Shown piece after piece: positions 54,993-64,000 of a DNA stretch of 64,000 nucleotides. Both the position numbers and the translations under genes were made by a program. The stretch is from Butyriboletus loyo (taxonomy: Eukaryota; Basidiomycota; Agaricomycetes; Boletales; Boletaceae), in contig JBBPSI010000078.1 in the NCBI GenBank assembly GCA_038093515.1, positions 43,739 through 107,738 on the forward strand, written 5' to 3'. Positions within the stretch are counted from its first letter, which is position 1. Every line of letters starts with the position of its first letter. Below the pieces are notes generated by a model. The model was not told the origin of the DNA, ran no database searches, and saw nothing but the letters and a program-made list of their open reading frames with translations.

Positions 54993-57836
54993 TCAGATTT
55001 CTGAATGTGTTGAAAACCGCATACTGTCCGACATGAGCTCTGCTGCACCGTTGATATGCAACGTCCCACCCGCCTTGTCGCTCCGCGCCAACAAGTCGTT
55101 CCAAATGTCTGCCTTTTCCCGCTCGCTCAACGGCGCTCGGCGCGGCGCGTCGAGTTCTCGGAACGTGAGCTGCGTGCTTGTGTGTGAGGACGTGCCTCCG
55201 TCTCCCCCTTCCCCTTGTCCTCGTGATCGTCCGGGTTCGGGGGACTCGAGTCGTGCGGTCACGTCGCTCTGTGCACTCGGCACCCGATCCATCTGTCGTG
55301 CACCCCCAACCCCAGTACTACCATCCACCTGTGTAGCCACCACAGAGTAGGAAGACGCACTCGCCGTGCTCCCACCCACTCCACGTCTCGAACTTCTCGG
55401 TGGTCTCGGCGGCGGAGACAATGACACGATCCCATCCTCCATCCGTGACCGTCCACGACCAGGTCCGCGGCCTTGATACGACGCACGCGCACTCCCAGAA
55501 CCAGACGCGGAGGAAGAAGAGGGTCTCGAAGAACCAGACGAAGGCGATTCGCCAGAACACGTCTGACGGCGTGGCGAAGGCAACGGTACATGGTCACCCT
55601 CGGCATCTTCAACCGTTCTCAGACTGGGAGGGACAGACATCGACCGACAAGGAGATCCCGGCACCGGCACCGACGAAGTACTTGTCTCACCACCTTCGAC
55701 CTGGTGGTCAGCTAAACGCAGCTGTTCAAGAGGTGCGATGATGTGTCGATCAAGCACGGTCTCTGCCATGCGAGGTACCACCACAGCCTCACCATAAGAG
55801 GACATCGAGGAGCGTGTTGAATGAGTCTTTTGAAAGAACTGTGTAGAGGCGACGTCGGATGAGTTGGGAGAGGAGGTTGCTACACTTGGTCGAGCTACAG
55901 CAATGTTCTTCGTGGCTGTGGACGTCCGGGCGTGGACATTGTCCAGGAAAGACGGTGATGGTGATGACTGATGCCGTGACGGCAACGGAGGCACATTACT
56001 GCGTTCGCCTTTGTTCACCTTCTCCAAAAGCTTCTTTGGAATGGCAGGCACGGGCGGGACGACTTTGTCAGACTGAAATCGATCCCGTAGACCTCCCGTA
56101 CTAATCCGCCGCATCAATTGCCATAGCTTTCCACCCTCACTCGCCTCCCCCTTCTCAGACCCGGACTGTGAATGACCTTCAATCGGACTTGTCCATGCAC
56201 CGTCCCCGGCGTTCGGCACGCCATCGATGGATCGACCTGTCGACCGCATGCCCGACTTTTCAACTTGCCACATCTCCTGGAGGCTAGGCCGCCCTTTCGA
56301 ATGCGCTCTGTCACGCGAAGGCGATTCCTCCGACATCACACCCCCTCCCTTGACCTTTCGCCATCGACTCGAGACCTTGCGTGTGATACTGCGGCCAAGC
56401 GAGTCGGAGATAGAGGGCTGGTGCGAAGTCCTGGCCTGCGACATAGCCCGGATGGATTGATCCACTTCGAACCTGCTCAACCGATCATCTGGACCGCCCG
56501 CCCGCACGCCACGTTCGGACGACGAGCCATAGTAAGGCGTTGGCGAGTGTTCCAAGTGATGTTGATCATACCTACCATCGTGGGACGCACTGGAGCTCAT
56601 CCGGTCCTCGATCGATAGTTTGGGGGGGCTGGTATCGTTACAATGAAGTTCCTGTTGTTTATAGGCCTCGACGACCGCACCGGCTGCAGTCAATGGGAAA
56701 GGTATCCCGGGTTGGCAGGACACGCCTTCTTTGGGTGGTAGACGCAGAGGGTCTGCATCGCCTTCATTTAAAGGTGAAGGGCTGCTCATACCTCGCTGGC
56801 GTCCTTTGAAGTGCTTGGCAGAGCTGCTCGGGCGCCGCCTCAGCAAGTTCCGCGTTTTAAGTTCCCTTCCACGAGCTGAGGGAAGGGGCATGTTTCGGAC
56901 CGGGACATCTAGACTCTCTTGGCTCGTTGGTGGGCCATTGCTTGTTCTGGAATTGTGGATTTTGGTAACCGCTTCGTTCGCATATCGACGGTGTGCATCT
57001 ATCGGTACATTAGGAGTGCAACCAGGGCTAGGCATGGCAGTGGCGACACCCCCTGAGATCTCCAGATCTGGTGGGTGAGATTTCCGAGGCGTCATGGGCC
57101 ATTTAGCGGCGGATGTAAGGACATGAAACGAACGAGAAGAAGCTTCGCTGTCCGAAGGCATAGTCGCGGCTGAATTGAAGGAGAAGCGGGAAGGTGATGG
57201 AACGGCGGATCTGGAGAGCAGTGTTTTAATGTTTATGGTCAATCGCGAATGGGACCGTGTGTGGTGGTCAACTGGACTGTTGTCAACGCCACTGGCGATT
57301 GAGGAGGCGAGTGGGGAATGGGGTACAGTCGGAGGTCGATCTGAGAAGTGAGTAGAAGGGTATCTGTGAGGCATTCGTTGTGCCGACGCTTGAGAGTCTG
57401 ATTCGGTCGTAGATCGGGACCGCGGGGAAACAGGATGGGAAGATATGGAGGAGGCTGATCCGCGTATGGGAGAATACGCAGAAGAAGACCCGGAGGTCAA
57501 CAAACCAAACTCGGATTGATATTTTGATTCTGCGTTGGGCACTGACTCGGATGTCGCAGATGAGAGGGAACTGGGAAAAAGGCTGCTGTACGCAGTGGAG
57601 GGGGAGGTCGTAGGCGTGGACTGGGCACTTGCTGTGTGAGAGGCGTGCGTGGGTACTGATGGGATGGGTAGATCATCGAGATGGGAACTTGTAGTTGCCA
57701 ACGACTGGGAAGACATGCGGAGGTCATGGACATATTGGAAGAATCTGTGCGGTCTGCCTTTCATGGAGGAACGGTCGTCAGTGGAGCGTGATGCACTGCG
57801 TTGGCGCGGACTCGAGTCTTTCGGTGCAGCGAACAT
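54993..57836 (-). CDS. Large Ser/Pro-rich disordered protein, function unknown
   Basis: One uninterrupted exon of 947 residues, exceptional in a window where most genes have many introns. It is rich in Ser, Pro, Arg and Thr with no membrane segment, so mostly disordered. Short islands look conserved or structured: KGRPHRFFQYVHDLRMS near the start, LTINIKTLLSRSAVPSPSRF, RSITRKVSSRWRKVKGGG, GGKLWQLMRRISTGGLRDRF and the C-terminal LSEREKADIWNDLLARSDKA GG. Many SP/TP and RxxS sites suggest a phosphorylated scaffold, but that is inference. Translation probably starts at 57836; the 5' leader may be spliced further upstream. Confidence 0.8.
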   Translation of the reverse strand: MFAAPKDSSPRQRSASRSTDDRSSMKGRPHRFFQYVHDLRMSSQSLATTSSHLDDLPIPSVPTHASHTASAQSTPTTSPSTAYSSLFPSSLSSATSESVPNAESKYQSEFGLLTSGSSSAYSPIRGSASSISSHPVSPRSRSTTESDSQASAQRMPHRYPSTHFSDRPPTVPHSPLASSIASGVDNSPVDHHTRSHSRLTINIKTLLSRSAVPSPSRFSFNSAATMPSDSEASSRSFHVLTSAAKWPMTPRKSHPPDLEISGGVATAMPSPGCTPNVPIDAHRRYANEAVTKIHNSRTSNGPPTSQESLDVPVRNMPLPSARGRELKTRNLLRRRPSSSAKHFKGRQRGMSSPSPLNEGDADPLRLPPKEGVSCQPGIPFPLTAAGAVVEAYKQQELHCNDTSPPKLSIEDRMSSSASHDGRYDQHHLEHSPTPYYGSSSERGVRAGGPDDRLSRFEVDQSIRAMSQARTSHQPSISDSLGRSITRKVSSRWRKVKGGGVMSEESPSRDRAHSKGRPSLQEMWQVEKSGMRSTGRSIDGVPNAGDGAWTSPIEGHSQSGSEKGEASEGGKLWQLMRRISTGGLRDRFQSDKVVPPVPAIPKKLLEKVNKGERSNVPPLPSRHQSSPSPSFLDNVHARTSTATKNIAVARPSVATSSPNSSDVASTQFFQKTHSTRSSMSSYGEAVVVPRMAETVLDRHIIAPLEQLRLADHQVEGGETSTSSVPVPGSPCRSMSVPPSLRTVEDAEGDHVPLPSPRRQTCSGESPSSGSSRPSSSSASGSGSARASYQGRGPGRGRSRMEDGIVSLSPPPRPPRSSRRGVGGSTASASSYSVVATQVDGSTGVGGARQMDRVPSAQSDVTARLESPEPGRSRGQGEGGDGGTSSHTSTQLTFRELDAPRRAPLSEREKADIWNDLLARSDKAGGTLHINGAAELMSDSMRFSTHSEI

Positions 57837-58733
57837 GGACGTCTGAAAGAATGCGAGTGAATGGACGCAGAATGCAAGGGGAAACTGAGACGAACGGTTG
57901 GTTGGAAAGTGCGTATACCCTAGAAACGGTTGACCAGCAATAGCCTAGATGGAGAATGATGAATACGATCGAATGAGCACGGAGGAACATACATAACACT
58001 CGCAAGGACAGTGATGGACGATCTGTAGATGAAAAAAGGGCAGGGCAGATACTTGTTCTCAAGATGAATGGTTCGGTAGGAACTTGGAGAGGGCTGGAAA
58101 CGGGGCAAACAGAGGTACAACAGAGTACGTATTGCGTGGGCCGGAGCCAAAATAGAGTTACTTCCGTGGACGGGGGGAGTCAGAGAGCGAAGTACTTGAC
58201 GCCTGATCGGGATCAATGATGATGGTAGTACGTCGCGAAGAATGAGTGGAGATAAAACTGGGGGTCGAGTTAAAAAACGAGGGGAGGATATATTAGTAAG
58301 GAGTGTGGGATCAGAAAATATCAGAGTATGCTGGAGAAAAAGCGAGAATGAAGAGCTGTGGGGCAAACAGACAGACAATCACACGAACCTCTGCATACGC
58401 CGATTGTAATTTCTGTAATTGCCCCGCTGGAGAGAACCGGGTTAGCGCAGAGAAAGGGGGGAAGGCAGTAACATACTATCAGGGGAATAGTATGTTTTTT
58501 TTCCGTGTTTTGAAAATAAAAAGACCGGATGGAGAAGAAAAGCGGGCAGTGACTGGTGACTGGTTACGGATTCCCAATTGGGCAAAGAGTGCCGCTTATC
58601 GCCTCTGTTCCCAACTGCACAGGCGACGAGATGAATGATGCCTACGCTCGGGCGCTGATTCACCCAGCCCCGCCGCCTTCTGTCCCAATATTTCACCCCA
58701 TCCCCATCGCTCTTTTCCTCACCTCTCCCAGCC
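57837..58733. promoter_or_regulatory. Divergent promoter region (disordered protein - / TYR1 +)
   Basis: 897 bp between the two start codons. The TYR1 side ends in a CT-rich leader. No coding sequence seen. Confidence 0.45.
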
Positions 58734-60421
58734 ATGTCCATTCCCGTCGACGTCAGCCCAGATCACCCTTTTCATCAGCAGCCGACAATTGGTTTGATCG
58801 GCATGGGCGCCATGGGTGCCATGTACGCTAAACATCTTTCCGACGCCGGCTGGAAAAAGTATATCCCTTCTTCTTGTCTTTCTCCCAATCTCACGTCCTC
58901 TCTCACCGAAAGCATTAGCGTCTGTGATCGTCCCGAACAATATGACTCATTGCAATACACGTACAAAGGTCCCAGGCCTCATCTCACTTCCAACTCGACA
59001 CGTCCCTTCTCACGACCCTCTACTTAGACGTACCTGGAATCACTGTCCATCGGGATGGCCACGCCGTGTCCCGAATCTCCGACCTCATCGTGTACTCTGT
59101 GGAAGCCGAGTATATCTCTCGCGTAGTACAGGAATATGGTCCCTGTAAGTGTTGCCGCTACCCCTCCCGTCGTATCATGGCACTCTCACTCATCACGCTA
59201 CGCCCACCCTTTCATGGGAATCAACATCTCTTTTAGCAACCAAAGTTGGCGCCATTGTCTCTGGCCAGACCTCCGTCAAAGCGCCCGAAAAAGTTGCCTT
59301 CGACACCTATCTCCCGGCAGATGTTCACATCGTCTCCGTACATTCCCTCCACGGACCCACCGTTTCCCCGGTCGGCCAGCCCTTCGTGCGTCCTTGGTTA
59401 CCGTGCCCCTCGCGCCTTTCATTTACCTCGCCGTCTCCTAGGTCATTATCAAACACCGTGCCTCAGATGAAAACGTCCGTGTCGTCGAGAACATATTCAA
59501 GTGCTTCAAATCCCGTTATGTCTACCTCACTTACGAGGATCACGACCTCGTCACTGCCAATGTCCAAGCAGTCACTCACGCTGCTTTCCTCACGTATGTC
59601 TCTTCATTTCTTTGGCGACCGACAATCCTCATCTCTCTCATGCCAGCATGGGTACGGCATGGGCTGCCCAGCGCGCATACCCCTGGGAACAGGGCCAGTA
59701 TGTCGGGGGGATTGAAACCGTAAAGGTCAACATCATGCTTCGCATCTACGCTAACAAATGGCACGTCTACGCTGGCCTTGCTATCCTAAACCCCTCCGCC
59801 AAGATCCAAATCGACACTTACGCCTCCAGCGCCACCGACCTCTTCAAACTCATGCTCGCTGGGAACCAGGCCGGTCTCCGACAGCGCATCTACGCCGCCC
59901 GCGAGAAAGTCTTTGGGATCGAGGAAACCGAGGAAGGCGGATCAACGCCTATCTTCCTTACTGAGGATGTCCTGGACCAGTTCACCATCGGAGGGAACTT
60001 CAAGCGCGGTAGCTCCTCACCCACGGCAAGCATCGCTCCCCGAACCAATTCCCATCTCGCACTGCTCGCGATGGTGGATTGTTGGGCTCGTCTCTCGATC
60101 CAACCCTTTGACCATCTCGCGCTCGCCGCGACGCCCGTGTTCCGGTTGTGGATCGGTGTCGCAGAGTACCTCTTTCGTTCGGTGTCACGTTTGGACACGG
60201 CACTCCATGCCGCGCTCTACGATGTGACGCACCGATCAGATGATTTAGAGTTTGTCGTTGCGGCCCGAGGATGGAGTCAGTGTGTCGCGTTTGGCGACTT
60301 GGAGTTGTACAAGGACAGGTTTACGCAGACGTCTACCTTCTTTGAGTCAAGGTTCGAGGAGGCGAACAGGATTGGTGGGGCGATGATCAAGGCGGTCGTT
60401 GAAAGCAATACGACGAATTAG
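58734..60421 (+). CDS. TYR1: Prephenate dehydrogenase (tyrosine biosynthesis)
   Basis: Six exons (58734-58858, 58919-58968, 59028-59144, 59237-59385, 59442-59593, 59647-60421) give 455 residues, the usual fungal length. The NAD(P)-binding motif IGLIGMGAMGAMYAKHL begins at about residue 20. Diagnostic segments are VSGQTSVKAPEK, DVHIVSVHSLHGPTVSPVGQ, EDHDLVTANVQAVTHAAF, YPWEQGQYVGGIETVKVNI and YANKWHVYAGLAILNP. The enzyme turns prephenate into 4-hydroxyphenylpyruvate by oxidative decarboxylation, the step that leads to tyrosine, in the cytosol. No chorismate mutase or ACT domain is fused to it. Confidence 0.95.
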
Positions 60422-60601
60422 ATCCATAGAGTGGCTTGATGATGATGTTTATTTGGCTCAGGCAAATGGTTAAGACAATAAGGTTACGTAACGAGAATGA
60501 CGTCCCTGCCCCGATGCCAAAAACAGGCGTAGTAATCACGTGATTTAAATTGACCAGCTATACAACCACTCGAGATTCGTCAAATTGTTGTCACTGCTGG
60601 C

Positions 60602-61433
60602 ATGCCTCTGTCCATCGTCTCACCTTCCTCGTCGATAACCCACCCGTTTCAAAACGCGACTGGTCTTCTAGTCGTCATCCCAGACAAGATCGACATTGAG
60701 GAGGAATCCCGCTTTTACGACGAACTCTGCGATGTGGGTATGAGCCGAGTTCTTCAGGGAAGACTGAACCTGACAAGGACCCTGAACTGCAGGAACCAGA
60801 CGGCCGTGCATCACGGGCTTCGGTCCATCTCTCCCAAGGTCCTCCGTCGGTCTTTTCGCATGACATATGGCTCGATGATAACTCGGGCGAGAGTCGTGCG
60901 TTCGCGAGGGACGTTCGGATCAGTGGCTGGACTAACGTCGGTGATACGCTGGGTGGTGCGTACGTTGGTATGTCCTCCTTTCCCGTGTCGTCGGTTCGCG
61001 TTCGTATTGAAAGACGTGTGAACATGTATGGGACAGTGTACGATTGTGTCATACGAACGAAAGAGGTCGGTCTTATCACCCACCTACCCATGCTCCACCA
61101 TCCTCATTCCATCTGGTACACTTGCAGAGCACGACGATACACGCACATAAACGATACAGTGCCTTTGTCGAACTCTATCAAGCACTCCGGCAGAGTCTAC
61201 CCGTACGATCCCATTCCGTCTTCTCTTCTCCCAACTTTGGTGAACGTGGTGAACGTCCACAGTCCTATCAACAACACTTTGTTCCCGAGCTTCCCCCCAA
61301 ATCACCCCTTTCACGCTACCGACCTGCGTTTCTAGACCATCGACGACGACAGCTGCAACATTGGCTTTCCACAGTGTTATTGCATCCCGAGATTGGGGCG
61401 TGTCAGGCGGTGAGGTGGTGGGTCACTGATTGA
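60602..61433 (+). CDS. PX-domain (phox homology) protein, YPT35/sorting-nexin-like
   Basis: A small multi-exon gene. The first exon starts at 60602 and ends near the FYDELCD codons (about 60733). The next segment contains DDNSGESRAFARDVRISGW, followed by VYDCVIRTKE, then HAHKRYSAFVELYQALRQSL, where K-R-Y-S-x-F is the phosphoinositide-contacting motif. The last part has ELPPKSPLSRYRPAFLDHRR and RQLQHWLSTVLLHPEIGAC, standard for the end of a PX domain, and stops at 61433. The family binds PI3P on endosomes or vacuoles; yeast Ypt35 recruits Vps13 at endosome contacts. Here the PX domain is nearly the whole protein. Introns were placed by frame and two of them are uncertain. Confidence 0.82.
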
Positions 61434-64000
61434 TCCCTCGACGTCCAACGTCGAGGGCGTGAATGCTTTTTTTATTATTCCATTTTTATGGTGTCGAGTG
61501 GCCGTATTCATCATAGACATGTCCTGTTGGTTTGGTTATGTCGTACAGTACTATCATGTGTCCTGGAAGGAATAGTAGGGCGAGATATATGTCTTGTGTT
61601 TCTAGATATACTACATTGTCGTGGGGGCTCCGATGAATTCGACGCGACTTGTTGGAGTGATCTGATATCATTCTGGACGATCTCGATCCTGAATCACCTT
61701 GCAGCGTCAGCCAAAGGTTCGTTCTCCTCCAGGCTTTAGCGTCTGTACTTTTGAAATCCGAGATGTCCAAGGAATTACATACTATATAAAAAAAGAGTGC
61801 TCTCTCGCGGCGATGATCCCGACCAGAGTTGGGCACGGCGCCGTTTGTCCACGCGAGATGTGCGACGGATCGACCGCCACACGTTTGATAGACTCGGAAA
61901 CGGATCACTTCGTGTGCAGTCACGTACAACCAATCACGAATGCATATATAGGTGGGGCCTACAAAACGCTCTCGTTAAGCTATGACGATCACCATCACAT
62001 CGAGGTACATTGCATCTGCTAAACAATAACGTGCGTAAACGGGTTCGTCCTCTCTCGGTGCACCTCCGGACCTTGACGTCGTCGTTAACCTAACCCATTC
62101 CAATCGGTGTCACAACGGTATGTAGCCGATGGGCCGGCGGGTTTGGTTCCGCGGCTACAGCGGAACAGAGACTGGCGCCGAATTGCACAGAAAAAACAAA
62201 TCGATCGGGGTGCCATGGATGCGGTGCTCAAAGGTAACCTTCGTCTCCACACCGTTCGCGGTACCCACGGTACGCTCCTGGGTTGGTCTAGATCGATGGT
62301 CGCCTACGATCCCACAAGCGAGCGCCGCCCCATGTTTCACTGCAATACTATGTCATTGCAACCCATCCGTTTTGAGCAGTTGTGAACAAGTCACAGTCAC
62401 TTACTTGGCTTTCAAGAACCCTGTGCTACGCCTAACGGAATCTTTTCACACTAAAAGCCGACCGCGTCGTGATAGGTGTGGGAGAAAAAGCTGAACGCTT
62501 CTCGGTGAGAGGGTTACCGTCCATTTTGCCGTCGGCGCGGTGCAAGTGCTGCCAACGTCAGCAACATTACCAAGACATGCGGCAGCATGGTACTTAGGGG
62601 TAAGGACTTTCAGTTTCGTTCCGTCGGAATGGCGTGTGAGATCTAGAGTCACGGTGTAGTGATAGTATTACATCTTTTGTCGTCTTGTTTTAAAATAGGG
62701 GTCTTGGATACCCGCGACTGAGACTACGGCGCTTGATCGGCGCATGGGCCAAGATGGATCTTTCGAACTGTACGGGTCAGACGGGAAGTTGATAGAGATA
62801 AAAGTCGGAGATTGCGATCGTAATAGCACCGTTGGGGCCGCGGGAGCTTGATTACCGTGACTTGGATACACTGGGAGGGAAAGTTATCCCAACGTCATGA
62901 CGACGTGTGAATTCATCGTGGATGTACTCTGTGAGGGTTGTCAACGACGAGATCCGTCCGAGGAGAAAAGAAAAGCAAGCAGAGTGGAGCAACCTATGTG
63001 TTATCTGCGGCCAGAAGCCCGAAGGGACCGCAAGAAAGACGATTCAAGTCGGATTGGCTGGTCGATGTTACCGATATAAGCGGATACCATGAGCGGAATG
63101 CAGGGAGAGGAGGCGGAATGCTGCAATTAGAATGCCAAGGCCACAATCCATAACGAGGTCCCTTGGCACGGTTCGCATGGTATCTCTGTGTACGAGCCAC
63201 AAATAAATCGGTGTTGGAATCCCGGAGGTACTTCTTCGTTTACCACGGCATGTCGCCAGCTCACGTCCCGCGAAGGGTTTCAAGTGGGTATTCTCGGAGC
63301 GAAGCTCTCTGAGGGGCACCCATTTTCCTTCTTCAATGCTACCCCGACGGGGGGATTGAAACGCACCAGCCTTCTGACCCAAAAGTGGATGACACCATTT
63401 CCTGACACCATCAACGTGGAAAGGGGGTATCTCAACCACCCATGTAATTGTCGACGAACGTGAGGGCCATATGAATGGCATGTGGTTGCAGCTCCCATTC
63501 ATCTATTGTGGCAGTGATTAAATCATCGGAGGGCAACTCGTCCGAGAATAATACAATGGTGCATCTGTATGACCATGAAGTGTTCTGGTTACGGTTTCAA
63601 TGGTGTCAATCCGAGTCATCAGAAGGAGAATCAGTTCACAAACTTGTGACACTCAATTCGCTGTACTCAGCGGAACATATATTGGAAAAACTCGTGGGTC
63701 GAATGATTGAAGGCCCAGCAATAACGTCGGACGCGCTAGATCCTGAATAGGTCTGGCCTGCAAATGGCCATTATCAGCCATCGGAAACGATCTTTCAAAC
63801 CTTTACCTACGAATTGTCACAAAAGCCCTGAAAACGAGAGAATGTGCTACATGAAACCCTTCGGACGAATTGCACAAGTGTGATTAGGGTTCACATTGTC
63901 AATGAGGTGCGAAACATCGGAGAACCTGTGTATAGATGGCGGCGGAAGTCCCCGATTGTATCAGCAAGTTGAGCTCAGTTAAGCTCCATGAATATCGCGC
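61434..64000. other. Right-end region with only short coding-like fragments
   Basis: 2.6 kb without a gene I can defend. A plus-strand frame at about 62930-63092 contains QAEWSNLCVICGQKPEGTA, with a CxxC pair, and another at 63558-63750 reads VHLYDHEVFWLRFQWC and continues open to a stop. They could be exons of a gene that extends beyond the window, or relics. No motif supports a name. Confidence 0.4.

Noticed and set aside
1..64000. CRISPR arrays, tRNA or rRNA genes, telomere repeats
   Set aside because: No regularly spaced repeats, no tRNA B-box with matching cloverleaf and no TTAGGG arrays were seen on reading the sequence.

Overview
This window is nuclear DNA from a filamentous basidiomycete, most likely an Agaricomycete. 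The evidence is the gene content, the very short introns (mostly 45-65 nt) that cut genes into up to 29 exons, CT-rich sequence before start codons, and several proteins of a mushroom-type make-up, such as a multi-span orphan receptor-like protein and a membrane-anchored WD40 protein. There is no rRNA, tRNA or CRISPR array, and no transposase or reverse-transcriptase gene that I could recognise. Exon chains were built by hand. Where a total length is given, the joined exons keep one open frame.

Positions 1-28,430 are a compact housekeeping block. In order it holds the 5' part of a putative methyltransferase (-), a mitochondrial rhomboid protease (+), a small heat-shock protein (-), the ESCRT-II subunit SNF8/VPS22 (-), glutamine-dependent NAD+ synthetase (+), exocyst SEC6 (-), ubiquinone-biosynthesis hydroxylase COQ6 (+), DNA ligase IV (+), an orphan 7-TM protein (+), ribosomal protein eL33 (-), mitochondrial ornithine acetyltransferase (+) and a ~980-residue membrane-anchored WD40 protein (+). 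Several pairs share short divergent promoters (SNF8/QNS1, SEC6/COQ6, eL33/ARG7).

Positions 28,431-50,729 are sparse and accessory-like. A GATA-type regulator (32.5-33.7 kb) sits between two long gene-free stretches. After it come an intact FAD monooxygenase (-), two decayed copies of the same gene in the same orientation, an intact 3-ketoacyl-CoA thiolase (+), and the wreck of an alpha/beta hydrolase (+). This looks like a lineage-specific catabolic or secondary-metabolism neighbourhood that is being duplicated and lost.

Positions 50,730-61,433 are gene-rich again: a Zn2Cys6 transcription factor (+), a single-pass membrane protein with a conserved basic tail (-), a 947-residue disordered protein (-), prephenate dehydrogenase TYR1 (+) and a PX-domain protein (+). 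From 61,434 to the end only short coding-like fragments are visible.

The most noteworthy observations are three GC-AG introns in two neighbouring genes (all forced by the reading frame), the 1-intact-plus-2-dead monooxygenase array, the hydrolase relic that has lost its catalytic motifs, the GATA finger with a 19-residue loop, and the unexplained membrane/WD40 architecture. I found no clearly new multi-gene system.
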